A stretch of DNA of 32,619 bases from CAJBVG01 sp943371235 (GTDB taxonomy: Bacteria; Bacteroidota; Bacteroidia; Sphingobacteriales; Sphingobacteriaceae), in assembly GCA_943371235.1 (NCBI GenBank), contig CALRTZ010000033.1, positions 1-32,619 of the forward strand, given 5' to 3'. The notes below the pieces were generated by a model. It saw only the letters and a list, made by a program, of their open reading frames with translations. It was not told the DNA's origin and did no database searches. Of this stretch, positions 16,029-24,835 are shown piece by piece. Position numbers and translations under genes: made by a program. Numbering within the stretch: position 1 is the stretch's first letter; each line of letters starts with the position of its first letter.

Positions 16029-17531
16029 TTAGTTAAGTACTATGGTTTGTATTGCTTTTGCATCAATGCTAATTTTTTTTATTTCCTTATTCAATTTTAG
16101 TTCAACCGAATATTTTTCATCTGTTGGGTTAAAGACCGCAATCACTATACTTCCATCCGTGTTTTGAACGGCAGTTGCCATTAGCTCTTTATGGTTAATC
16201 GTACAGCCTATTTTAACGGCTCCTGGGCGCATAAATTTACTAAAGTGGGCCATTACGTAATACAAGGGTGTAAAGTAAATCTCGTCGGTATTTGGATTTA
16301 CAATTACCGGTGCCACACACCAGTTCTTAAACCAATTGGGACCGCCTTGCGTATCCAACACCATGTTCCAATCGATCCATCCGTTTACGTGGTTATTCAA
16401 ACATCCAATAATATCCGTAGCGTATCTGTTTACAGGTGCATATTTCGGGTGTAAATGTTTATCCTTTTCACTTGCCCAATCCCATCCCCAATCAGTCGCT
16501 TCTTTTTTCCAATACCAAGCATCGTCGCGCCACACCGGAACTTGTGCATCTACACAACCTTCTGTTTCTATTAAGTATTTATTTGGTGCTTTTTGGTGCG
16601 CATATTGCAATGCTTCCGGAAAATAATCGTAGGTACTCTCGTACCAATGGATGGCTGTTCCTGAAAAATATTTAGACGATTTTTCGTCGCGGTACATTTC
16701 ATCTACCCATTCTTTTAAGCCCGCTCTGTTTTGGTCGTAACCTAAAATAGGGATGTTCGCCCATCCGTCTTTTTCTAATTTCGGACCTAAATGATCTTGC
16801 ACAAAATCCGTCATTTCTTTGGGCGAAAACAAAGTGCTCTCCCAATTATTTCCATTTCCGTGAGGTTCGTTAATTACCGTAAGGCCCCAAATGTTTATTC
16901 CTTCTTTTTTATAGGCCGATAAATACTTTGAAAAATACAAAGCAAATGCTTCGTTGTATTTGGGAAGTAACTTTCCGCCTACATAACTTTTATTGTCTTT
17001 CATCCAAGGTGGAGCAGTCCAGGGTGATGCGATGATTTTAAATCCTTCTTTCGATATTTTTTGCGCTTCTGTAATCATTGGAATTAAATCCGTTTTATCA
17101 TCTTCAATGCTAAAATATGTTAAGTCCAAATCCTCTTCTACTTTTGCATAGGTATAATTGCTCAATGAAAAGTCGCAGGAAGCAATGTGTGTGCGGGTTA
17201 AAGAGTACTTTGCTCCTTCATCAGAAAAATAAGCGTCTAAAATTATTTTCCTGTTTTCTGGACTTAGTTTATTCAATAAAGATGCCGATGCTTCGGTAAA
17301 GGAACCGCCAAAACCTAAAATTTCTTGAAATTTTTCTTTTGTATTGATTTGTATGCTTACCGATTTATCTGCCGGTTTAAATTCACTTAGCAGCGTTAAA
17401 GCATTCCCTTTTTCAGAGGTTTCATATACAGCAATTGTCATTTCTTTCGTATTTGTACATTGAATTTGAACCAGGCAAATAATGCCCATAAACATGGACT
17501 TTAATAAATATAGGTTTTGTTTCTTATTCAT
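16029..17531 (-). CDS. GH30 family glucosidase/glucanase lipoprotein
   Basis: A 500-residue GH30 enzyme with a probable lipoprotein signal (Cys25, 'VQIQCTNT'). Family motifs in order: 'GFGGSFTEASA' (73-83), 'SPWTAPPWMKDN', acid/base Glu222 ('TVINEPHGNG'), 'GTAIHWYES', nucleophile Glu324 ('IETEGC') and 'WIDWNMVLD'. The sequence looks like the GH30 group containing glucosylceramidase-like and beta-1,6-glucan-active enzymes. In a laminarin-type locus it most likely removes beta-1,6-linked glucose branches in the periplasm or on the surface. The C-terminal part (about 430-500) is a beta-sandwich. It starts 8 bases after the GH17 lipoprotein stop and precedes the symporter fusion by 12. Confidence 0.92.
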   Translation of the reverse strand: MNKKQNLYLLKSMFMGIICLVQIQCTNTKEMTIAVYETSEKGNALTLLSEFKPADKSVSIQINTKEKFQEILGFGGSFTEASASLLNKLSPENRKIILDAYFSDEGAKYSLTRTHIASCDFSLSNYTYAKVEEDLDLTYFSIEDDKTDLIPMITEAQKISKEGFKIIASPWTAPPWMKDNKSYVGGKLLPKYNEAFALYFSKYLSAYKKEGINIWGLTVINEPHGNGNNWESTLFSPKEMTDFVQDHLGPKLEKDGWANIPILGYDQNRAGLKEWVDEMYRDEKSSKYFSGTAIHWYESTYDYFPEALQYAHQKAPNKYLIETEGCVDAQVPVWRDDAWYWKKEATDWGWDWASEKDKHLHPKYAPVNRYATDIIGCLNNHVNGWIDWNMVLDTQGGPNWFKNWCVAPVIVNPNTDEIYFTPLYYVMAHFSKFMRPGAVKIGCTINHKELMATAVQNTDGSIVIAVFNPTDEKYSVELKLNKEIKKISIDAKAIQTIVLN

Positions 17532-17539
17532 CGTTATAT

Positions 17540-18793
17540 TTATTTTAATTGTTTGGGTAATTCAACCGTTTTTAAAAGCTCTTCTTTTTTTCCCTTGTAT
17601 GTTTTTTCAATGGGCTTGCCATCTCTTGTTAAATTCTTAAAAACTCCTTGATCCACTTTGTCCCATATTGCATATTTCGCTTTCCCATCAATCGTAAATA
17701 AGCCGAAGTAATTTTCGGAACCTAATGGGTTTCCTGCATCTTTCCATTGCTCGTCGAATGCCTCAAAATAAAAACAAGTAATTTTTTCTTGCCTTGTCCA
17801 AGCCCTCATTAAATCGTAATATTTTGCTGCTTTGTATTCATCGCAAGCTCTAGATCCTTCATTTCCATATAAACCATCGGAGCTAGATGCCCAACCCGTT
17901 TCGCCAATGTGTATGGGTTTAGTAATCCCAATAGATTGCATATAGTTGTTTACACTTTGGTATTGTGCTTTCGCATGATTTAATGCGCGTAACATTAGCG
18001 AGTCTATTTTTTCTGTTTTTGATAATTTATTTTCGGATGAATCGATGCCCCAAAATGCTGGATTGTAATGGGAATCGTGCATTGGGTAAGTATGTATAGA
18101 AACATAATCAACCGCTGCATACAACTTTTTTAAGTCTTCTACATGGTAGCTAGAATCTGCTCCTCCCCAGGAAGCATAATTATCGGAAGAAGTAATCCAT
18201 AAATGTTCGGGCAACTTTTTTTCTGCTTTTAATTTTTGCAAATAAATTACCCAATTCAAAATAACTTCAGGACTTACATAATAGCTAGTAGCCCATTTCA
18301 CCATGGCTTCATTGCCTACCGAAATTATTTTGATGATGTTCGGATAGGTATTCGCTAATTCTATTGCTCTTTCAATTTCATCTGCATTCGCTAGCAAGTT
18401 TTGCTTTTCATGATTTGGTGGAAGTTTTGTCCATGCATTTTCGCAATCTATCCAAACGCCTAACATCACATACATTTCAAAGCTTTTATCTTCACTTTGT
18501 AATTCAGTAATTGCTTTTAATAAATTTCGAATTTCATCTAACTTGGTATTATAGGTGCGCAGTATTTTAATACCCGTTGCACTCATAATTTTCAAATCTT
18601 CTTTTAGTTGAGGGATGGTTGGCTGTACATCGCGTGTATTGGTTCTGTAGCCTCCATAACAAATGGCTAAGTAGTTTGTATCGCCTAAAATTTCGGCTGC
18701 GGTCTTGCTCTTATGAGCATTCGGTGTACCGCAAGCCGCTAAAAATAGTAGGCAAGAAATTAAAAAATAAAAATGTAATCTACTTATTCGCAT
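17540..18793 (-). CDS. GH17 family lipoprotein
   Basis: A 417-residue protein with a clear lipobox (Cys21, 'LFLAACGT') and a GH17-type barrel. Motifs: 'AICYGGYRTNTRDVQP' (43-58), acid/base Glu162 ('IISVGNEAMVKW'), 'VDYVSIHTYP', nucleophile Glu298 ('IHIGETGW') and 'FEAFDEQWKD'. A short Lys/Glu-rich tail follows the barrel. It is larger than the cytoplasmic paralogues mainly through the signal, insertions near 240-285 and the tail. It probably cleaves or rearranges beta-1,3-glucan oligosaccharides in the periplasm. It begins 4 bases past the phosphorylase stop. Confidence 0.88.
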   Translation of the reverse strand: MRISRLHFYFLISCLLFLAACGTPNAHKSKTAAEILGDTNYLAICYGGYRTNTRDVQPTIPQLKEDLKIMSATGIKILRTYNTKLDEIRNLLKAITELQSEDKSFEMYVMLGVWIDCENAWTKLPPNHEKQNLLANADEIERAIELANTYPNIIKIISVGNEAMVKWATSYYVSPEVILNWVIYLQKLKAEKKLPEHLWITSSDNYASWGGADSSYHVEDLKKLYAAVDYVSIHTYPMHDSHYNPAFWGIDSSENKLSKTEKIDSLMLRALNHAKAQYQSVNNYMQSIGITKPIHIGETGWASSSDGLYGNEGSRACDEYKAAKYYDLMRAWTRQEKITCFYFEAFDEQWKDAGNPLGSENYFGLFTIDGKAKYAIWDKVDQGVFKNLTRDGKPIEKTYKGKKEELLKTVELPKQLK

Positions 18794-18797
18794 TCTT

Positions 18798-21700
18798 TTA
18801 TTTTAAGATCGATTGATTAACGTACACCGTTATTTTACTTATCTCCCCTGTTCTATTAAAAATAGCTGAACTTGTGTTTGTATCTAATTGTAAAGTTTGA
18901 TGTGTACTCAAACTGCCATCACTTTTTTCAATCTCCATTTCATTTTTATCGGATAAGCGATAAATAACTGGGACTTGGCAAAAGGTAAAACATAATGAGC
19001 CCGGCAAGGGTGAAAAGGTTTTATGTTCTTTGTTGATGGTAACATAATGGAACATTCTGTCGCCTTTGGTAAACTCATCTTTTCGTAATAAACACGGATT
19101 AAAATACAAAGTACCGTTGAGCACAAAAACTCCCAGCTCACCAAATCTACTAATGATGTCTTCTTTTACTTGCCCGGTCATGCCCGGTTGCTGAGCCCCT
19201 TTATTACCTGGGGTGTGCGAGTATGGGTCGGTTGGAAAAGCTCCGTATAATTTAGGCGATTTATGTACGCCTACTCCTGCATTTATTTCGTAATAATGTT
19301 CTAATAATTTACCAATTACTTGATCTGTTTCTCCTGTTTCAATTGCCATTAAACACACTTCTTGCACGGCTAATTGTAATTTAGAAACCATGTGCCAATA
19401 AATAGAACCCAAGCCTTCGTAGCCATAAAAGGTGCCAGATCTACCCGTAAAAGATTTATGGTCGAATACTTGCTCGTAGGTATCTAAAAGCGATTTCTTT
19501 TCAGACTGTATGTATGCTCCGTATTTAGCACCATCTAACAAGTCGATGGCATTACTTAAATCGGCAGCATTTTTTAAATTTCCATTAAAATGATAGGCTC
19601 CTTTAATGTCTTTTTCTATAATTGATTTGTCGCCTGCTGCTAACAATACCTCCACAAGTTTTAATTTTTGTATGGCCTCTTGAGGTATTTTATTTTTATG
19701 TAAAAAGGTTGGAAGCTGTTTATTTGGATAGAGTAAATAACTGTACTGATCTGGACGGAATAGCGCACTGAGTTTCATACTATCCAATAATTTCAATGCC
19801 TCTTTTGGCGATAAATATCCTGAACTCAATACCGCTACTTGCCCTTCTAACATTTCATTAAGGTAGGATATGTGGATTTCTTCCTCGTTTTTAATACTCA
19901 TTAAATTGTAGGCATGGTACATATCGTCTGCTCGCTTATTGGCATTAATGGTATGTTCCATATAAGCCAAACTTAGTTTCACAAATTCTTTTAACCTACG
20001 GTAAGAAATGGTTCTTTTCTCCGACCAAAAAGATAGCTTGTAAATATGTTCTCTGTAATTACTGCCAGCCTCTCCTAAATGATCTGAAATTGTTTTTCGT
20101 TGAGTATCGTTAATATCATTGTTTAACAAAGCTGCATGCTCTTCTAATGTAGCATGAATGGTTTTGAAGAAAATAATTAACTCGTTTGATAACTCAATGC
20201 GTTCATCATCTGTTTGTTCTATCAGTTTTTCAAAAAACACCAAGAACCTACGCAGGTAATAGAGTGTCACCATCGACACGCCATTACCTACCAAGGCATT
20301 ATTTGCATCGTTCCATTCCGGACGTTGGGTATTCATCCAGATTCCAGCACCTGGAATAAAATTAGAAAGCTTTGCTAAAACCGTAGCTAATATTTTTTCA
20401 ATAAAGTTTACGGTATAAATATGTTGATGTTGGTCTACTAAAAGTGCTGCGTCTGAACCCAATGTTTGCATGTTTTTTTTAATGGCTGCATCCAAATGCT
20501 CATCAAACTCAATCGTATCTTTAGCGTTCTTTAAAATTTCTGAGTAACTTTTTATTTTGTAAGGTACGTTGGCGTACACAAATTGTTCTTCGCTAAACTG
20601 ACTGCTTAATTGTCCTGGGAAATATTTTTCATTAATCTCCAACAGTTTTAATAAGTAAATAATTTGATGGTCGCCCCAGTAACCTATGTACGACCAAGGA
20701 TTATCGGGTTCTACGGTTTCCCAATCGAAGCCTCCTTTTGTTACTCTGTATGGATTGTAGCCTTCAAAAGTAGTGGCATTTAAAAACTTGTGAATCATGC
20801 TGCGGGTAAAGCCCGGGAATGAAATAGCCAAGGCCTCCCAATTCTGAAAAATATCTCTCCAGTTTCCTTCGTAATCCAAAATTCTTTTCGAATAATCTTC
20901 TGCACTGCGTGTATTAATAGAAAATTTATTCCAAGGTCTACTTGGGTCGCCGTGTCGTCTGCTAAATTTCAGAGGCATGTATTCTGTACATAATCTCTTA
21001 AAATTTTTATCCTCTACGGTATCGCATATTTTTTCTAGCTCAAAAACAGTAAATGTTTCTGCTAAACTTTCAATTAATTCTTTGTGTTTGGCATATACAT
21101 TTTTGTTTGCACCGGCCAAATAATTCACTAAATCCCATTTTTCTATTTGGTAATTAAAATCGAAAATACCTCCACGCATTATATTGAAAAGTGTATTCGA
21201 AAAATGCCTTGTATCTCTGTACACATCTGCAGATAATTGTATCCCGTCTGAGGATGCGTTGAGTTCAATTAATTTTTTTGAGCCTAATAAAATGTCCTCT
21301 TCTATTTGTGTTTGAAGATTATTGTTTGTGATAATGTCGTTGATAATTGCCACCACATCTGCTTGGCTTTGATTTACATCGGCCACAATAATCCATTTCT
21401 TTTTTTCGCCTGCAGTTAGGGTAATTTCTTTGTTAATGAAGTACGAACCTTTTTCTGCTTTTACATCTTCTTCTTGTGTAAGTTTTAATCCTTTTCTAAA
21501 TGAATCGAGTTGTAAAGAAGAGAGTAAATGCAAGGGGTTATCGAGCCCTAAAGACCAAGCAACGTTTGCTTTTAAGGCTTCACTTGGCTCTGCTTTGTCG
21601 ACAATAATAGCACTAAGCGCAAATATTCCTAGACCCGAAGTCAAGTCTAATTCATTGCGTTTATAGGCATCTACCAAAATGCTCGTTGAGTTTTGCAAAT

Positions 21701-22235
21701 CGCTGCTCACTCCATCGGGCATTATGTTTTGCAAACCGTCGAGTACATTTATTTGTAAATTTTTATCGCCTGTATTTTCTAAAGATGATTTACGTACAAA
21801 ACCATAAATATTACTAGTGTTCCACTCGTATCTAAAAGTAAGAGCAAAGTTGTGGTTAATTTCTTCGAAAATGATTTTATTGCCAATCGCATTTTTGTAC
21901 AAATTTCTTGAGATTTTATACAAGCTATTGTTGCGCTCCGAGAAAGGTTCCCACACATGGGTTTCGTCGTTATATAAAATTTGAAAAATACTTTTGGACC
22001 CTGTAGTATCAAACGATTCCGTTATTTTATCGGCCGTATAATAGGGGAATAATGCGTATTCGGCACTTTTACGACCCGCAGAAATTCCTCCATTACTGGA
22101 AATGAATATCCAATGGTTGGAATCGCTTACCACGCTCATAAAAAACGCTCGCATTTCATCGTGGTTAGAAATGCAAAAGAAATTTTCGCCCTCTATTTTT
22201 AATCTCTTTATTTCAACACTTAACTCTTGTTTCAT
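18798..22235 (-). CDS. Large GH94/GH149-type beta-1,3-glucan phosphorylase
   Basis: A 1145-residue cytoplasmic enzyme without a signal peptide. Layout fits inverting glycoside phosphorylases: an N-terminal beta-sandwich region (about 1-300), a linker and an (alpha/alpha)6 barrel (about 340-950). A predicted general acid lies in 'RPEWNDANNALVGNG' (Asp643), comparable to the 'DWND' motif of GH94. Length and motifs such as 'RRHGDPSRPWNKFSI', 'EGNWRDIFQNWEAL' and 'YWGDHQIIYLLKLLE' resemble GH149 beta-1,3-oligoglucan phosphorylases; GH161 is the close alternative. It would convert beta-1,3-glucooligosaccharides and phosphate to glucose 1-phosphate, saving ATP. A 305-base repeat-filled gap separates it from GH16. 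Confidence 0.85.
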   Translation of the reverse strand: MKQELSVEIKRLKIEGENFFCISNHDEMRAFFMSVVSDSNHWIFISSNGGISAGRKSAEYALFPYYTADKITESFDTTGSKSIFQILYNDETHVWEPFSERNNSLYKISRNLYKNAIGNKIIFEEINHNFALTFRYEWNTSNIYGFVRKSSLENTGDKNLQINVLDGLQNIMPDGVSSDLQNSTSILVDAYKRNELDLTSGLGIFALSAIIVDKAEPSEALKANVAWSLGLDNPLHLLSSLQLDSFRKGLKLTQEEDVKAEKGSYFINKEITLTAGEKKKWIIVADVNQSQADVVAIINDIITNNNLQTQIEEDILLGSKKLIELNASSDGIQLSADVYRDTRHFSNTLFNIMRGGIFDFNYQIEKWDLVNYLAGANKNVYAKHKELIESLAETFTVFELEKICDTVEDKNFKRLCTEYMPLKFSRRHGDPSRPWNKFSINTRSAEDYSKRILDYEGNWRDIFQNWEALAISFPGFTRSMIHKFLNATTFEGYNPYRVTKGGFDWETVEPDNPWSYIGYWGDHQIIYLLKLLEINEKYFPGQLSSQFSEEQFVYANVPYKIKSYSEILKNAKDTIEFDEHLDAAIKKNMQTLGSDAALLVDQHQHIYTVNFIEKILATVLAKLSNFIPGAGIWMNTQRPEWNDANNALVGNGVSMVTLYYLRRFLVFFEKLIEQTDDERIELSNELIIFFKTIHATLEEHAALLNNDINDTQRKTISDHLGEAGSNYREHIYKLSFWSEKRTISYRRLKEFVKLSLAYMEHTINANKRADDMYHAYNLMSIKNEEEIHISYLNEMLEGQVAVLSSGYLSPKEALKLLDSMKLSALFRPDQYSYLLYPNKQLPTFLHKNKIPQEAIQKLKLVEVLLAAGDKSIIEKDIKGAYHFNGNLKNAADLSNAIDLLDGAKYGAYIQSEKKSLLDTYEQVFDHKSFTGRSGTFYGYEGLGSIYWHMVSKLQLAVQEVCLMAIETGETDQVIGKLLEHYYEINAGVGVHKSPKLYGAFPTDPYSHTPGNKGAQQPGMTGQVKEDIISRFGELGVFVLNGTLYFNPCLLRKDEFTKGDRMFHYVTINKEHKTFSPLPGSLCFTFCQVPVIYRLSDKNEMEIEKSDGSLSTHQTLQLDTNTSSAIFNRTGEISKITVYVNQSILK

Positions 22236-22250
22236 GTAATTTTATTATAC

Positions 22251-22537
22251 AAATTCTAATCTCTAAATACTAAATTCTAAATACTAAATTCTAAATTCTA
22301 AATACTAAATTCTAAATTCTAAATTCTAAATTCTAAATTCTAATCTCTAAATGCTAAGCGTTAAATTCTTAATACTTAATTCTTAATTCTTAATTCTTAA
22401 TTCTTAATACTAATTACCAATCTGCACCCTTTAGAATTTAGATTTTAGTATTTAGAATTTATATACATTAGAATTTAGATTTTAGAATTTAGAATTTACA
22501 TACATTAGAATTTAGATATTAGTATTTAGAATTTTAG
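22251..22537. repeat. Heptad low-complexity repeat in two opposed blocks
   Basis: The gap between the GH16 and phosphorylase genes is almost all short repeats. From 22251 to about 22413 the units are CTAAATT, CTAAATA and CTTAATT. From about 22432 to 22537 they are the reverse complement (TTTAGAA, ATTTAGA). The blocks flank a short unique core (about 22414-22431), so the transcript could fold into a long AU-rich hairpin. Variants of the same unit also follow the last array gene (about 11757-11785). Confidence 0.85.
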
Positions 22538-22540
22538 ATC

Positions 22541-23356
22541 TTATTTTTCCTTGTAAACACGAACATAATCAATGTACATACTAGCTGGAAAAGGCGTATT
22601 GCTATTCGGTGGACCACCAAAATTTCCACCTACTGCCACATTCATAATTAAAAAGAAAGGTTGGTTGTACACCCATTCTCCGGGTGCATCTGCTGGGGTA
22701 ATTCTTTTATATAAATAACCGTTCACAAAAAAATCGATTTTGTCGGCATTCCATTCTATTGCATACACGTAAAAATTATTATTAAATCTGTCGTTCTGTA
22801 AAGCATACGGAGTAGTAATGGCTTCGCCGCCAGAATAACCCGGACCATGAATAGAACCGTAGGTGATGTTGGAAAATTTACCTTTCTGCTCCATGATGTC
22901 GATCTCTCCACACTGTGGCCAAGTAACACTGTCGATGTTGCTGCCCAACATCCAAAAGGCTGGCCACATACCTGTGCCTGTTGGTGTTTTAATGCGAGCT
23001 TCTATCTTACCGTATTTTTGGGTGAATATTCCTTGTGTTTTTACACGTGCTGATGTGTAATTTCCAAACTGATCTTTTCTGGCCGTAATTACCAAATTCC
23101 CCAATCCGTCTAAGGCTACATTTTGCGCACTTTGGGTATACGTTTGTAATTCGTTATTTCCCCAACCGTTTTGCCCTGTTCCTAAATCGAAGGTCCATTT
23201 GGTAGCATCTGGAGAAGTTGCTGCTGTACCTTCAAACTCATCGCTCCACACCAATTCAAAATCTCTATCGGGTAAGGTTTGTACAGCCTCCACTTCACAA
23301 CCCGCCATAAAAATAGCGAGTGTACTTATAAGTAGTGTATTATTTAAATGCTTCAT
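22541..23356 (-). CDS. GH16 family endo-beta-glucanase (laminarinase-like) lipoprotein
   Basis: A 271-residue GH16 enzyme with a lipobox (Cys20, 'FMAGC'). The catalytic signature 'GEIDIME' gives nucleophile Glu151, Asp153 and acid/base Glu156. Other family features: 'LVWSDEFEG' (35-43), 'GWGNNELQTYT' (64-74), 'GKIEARIKTP', 'GMWPAFWMLG', and 'PFFLIMNVAVGGNFGG' near the end. The 'W.NNELQ.Y' and 'WP.CGEIDIME' patterns are those of beta-1,3-glucanases/laminarinases of the family. It probably makes the first endo-cuts in the glucan at the cell surface. There is no extra binding domain; binding would be supplied by the lipoprotein encoded 38 bases upstream. Confidence 0.94.
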   Translation of the reverse strand: MKHLNNTLLISTLAIFMAGCEVEAVQTLPDRDFELVWSDEFEGTAATSPDATKWTFDLGTGQNGWGNNELQTYTQSAQNVALDGLGNLVITARKDQFGNYTSARVKTQGIFTQKYGKIEARIKTPTGTGMWPAFWMLGSNIDSVTWPQCGEIDIMEQKGKFSNITYGSIHGPGYSGGEAITTPYALQNDRFNNNFYVYAIEWNADKIDFFVNGYLYKRITPADAPGEWVYNQPFFLIMNVAVGGNFGGPPNSNTPFPASMYIDYVRVYKEK

Positions 23357-23394
23357 ATCTCTAAATATTTTATAGCTAATTTATGTTATGTTTT

Positions 23395-24804
23395 TTATCG
23401 GTAGAAATAAATATTGTCCATAATAAAATTAGGACCACCTGTTACAATGATTGCTCCAATATTGCCCTTTTGATTGACAATATTTCCGCCCAAAGGAATT
23501 TCGAACGATTTCCAAACTCCCGTTTGAAAGCCTGTTAAAGTAGTTCTAAAATCTTTATCGTCGCCTAATGGATTACCTGTATTTACATCTGTTTCGATGA
23601 TTTTGTTTGCTCCAATATCTCTAATTTGAATACCTACAGAAGTAGCTGCATTTTCTACATACACATCAATGTGTAAAAATCCGAGAGGTGTTGCGTTTAT
23701 TGGTTCTTCCACAAACATAATACCTGTGTAATTATTAGTGCTGTATTGTAATACTTTACCAGAGCCGGTATTTAACACTTCTGTTACGGTGGTAGAACCA
23801 CCAAAACCAGGCGTGAAATTACTTGCCGTAGCATCTACATACGCATCGCTAAAAATAGATTTCACATCTACTTGTGGGCGTGTAGGCACGGGTGCTCCAG
23901 GTAAATCTCCTTTAGAAACAATTATTAATTTTCCTGTTGCTGCTGTACCCTTTACGGTTGCTGTTATTTCTGCAGTTCCTTGCGCAAGTACACTAACTAC
24001 GCCTTCATCATTTACAGTAGCAATAGAGGTATCAGAACTAAAGAAATCACAATAAGTTGAAGTTGAATTCACTTGTACATCTTGACCATTAACCAAGTTA
24101 AATACGTGGTTAATTCCAGTTACATTTACAGATGCACCCACGAAGGTATTCACTGTAGTTGCTAACCCTCCCATTATTTTGGATGTTGGATTTCCTACAT
24201 TGCCAAGTTTTTCAAATTTTATTTCATCGAACCAAAGCGCGTATCCCGAGCCATTTGTACCTTGTGTTCCGGCAGCAAACCAGAATACTCCACGCTCGCT
24301 TAAAAGTATAGAAGGATCTGGAATAGGAATAATCACTTTTGACCAGTTCGTACTTACATTTACGTTTTGAATAGAAATTCTGTTTTTATCGCCTAGGTAA
24401 TCGATACCAAAACCTACATCGCCTAGTAGTGTACCAGTAGATGCTTTTACATAAAAAGTAAGTGCATCAAAACCTGTTAAATTTCTACCTACTCCATCTA
24501 CTCTGAAGATAGCACCGGCGTAGGTTCCAGAAGGATCGGTATTATTAGGTACGTCGATTCTTACAGAGGAATTGCTTGCATATCCTACCGTCATGTCTAC
24601 AGAAAACACATCTGGTTTTGCATCGGCAAATGGTAAATAAAAATCGGAACCTAAACCTATAAAGTTGTCGGTAAATATATCGGCGGTGTTTGGAAAAGTT
24701 GGTAATACTGCGTCGTCAGATAATTCTCTCGTACATCCCAATGGGGCTGTAAGTAGAACTGATGCGAGGCCTATTAATATCGTTTGTTTATTTAAAATAT
24801 TCAT
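23395..24804 (-). CDS. Surface glycan-binding lipoprotein with Ig-like domain
   Basis: A 469-residue lipoprotein (Cys24, 'APLGCTREL') with three parts. Residues about 45-200 form a beta-sandwich module ('LTFYVKASTGTLLGDVGFGI' ... 'LWFDEIKFEKL'). Residues about 205-298 form a BIG2-type bacterial Ig-like domain ('SIATVNDEGVVSVLAQGTAEITATV'). Residues about 309-469 form a second module ('VDVKSIFSDAY' ... 'FIMDNIYFYR') that resembles the repeated modules of the T9SS protein at 9018. No catalytic residues are seen. Position between the porin fusion and GH16 suggests a surface glucan-binding protein, the role a SusD/SusE-like protein would fill in a classical locus. The binding role is inferred. 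Confidence 0.82.
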   Translation of the reverse strand: MNILNKQTILIGLASVLLTAPLGCTRELSDDAVLPTFPNTADIFTDNFIGLGSDFYLPFADAKPDVFSVDMTVGYASNSSVRIDVPNNTDPSGTYAGAIFRVDGVGRNLTGFDALTFYVKASTGTLLGDVGFGIDYLGDKNRISIQNVNVSTNWSKVIIPIPDPSILLSERGVFWFAAGTQGTNGSGYALWFDEIKFEKLGNVGNPTSKIMGGLATTVNTFVGASVNVTGINHVFNLVNGQDVQVNSTSTYCDFFSSDTSIATVNDEGVVSVLAQGTAEITATVKGTAATGKLIIVSKGDLPGAPVPTRPQVDVKSIFSDAYVDATASNFTPGFGGSTTVTEVLNTGSGKVLQYSTNNYTGIMFVEEPINATPLGFLHIDVYVENAATSVGIQIRDIGANKIIETDVNTGNPLGDDKDFRTTLTGFQTGVWKSFEIPLGGNIVNQKGNIGAIIVTGGPNFIMDNIYFYR

Positions 24805-24835
24805 CTTCTTCTTTTTTAAATCTTAATGAATTTTA

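Noticed and set aside
22251..22537. CRISPR array
   Set aside because: Units are 7 bases long without spacers and flip orientation midway; no cas gene is near.
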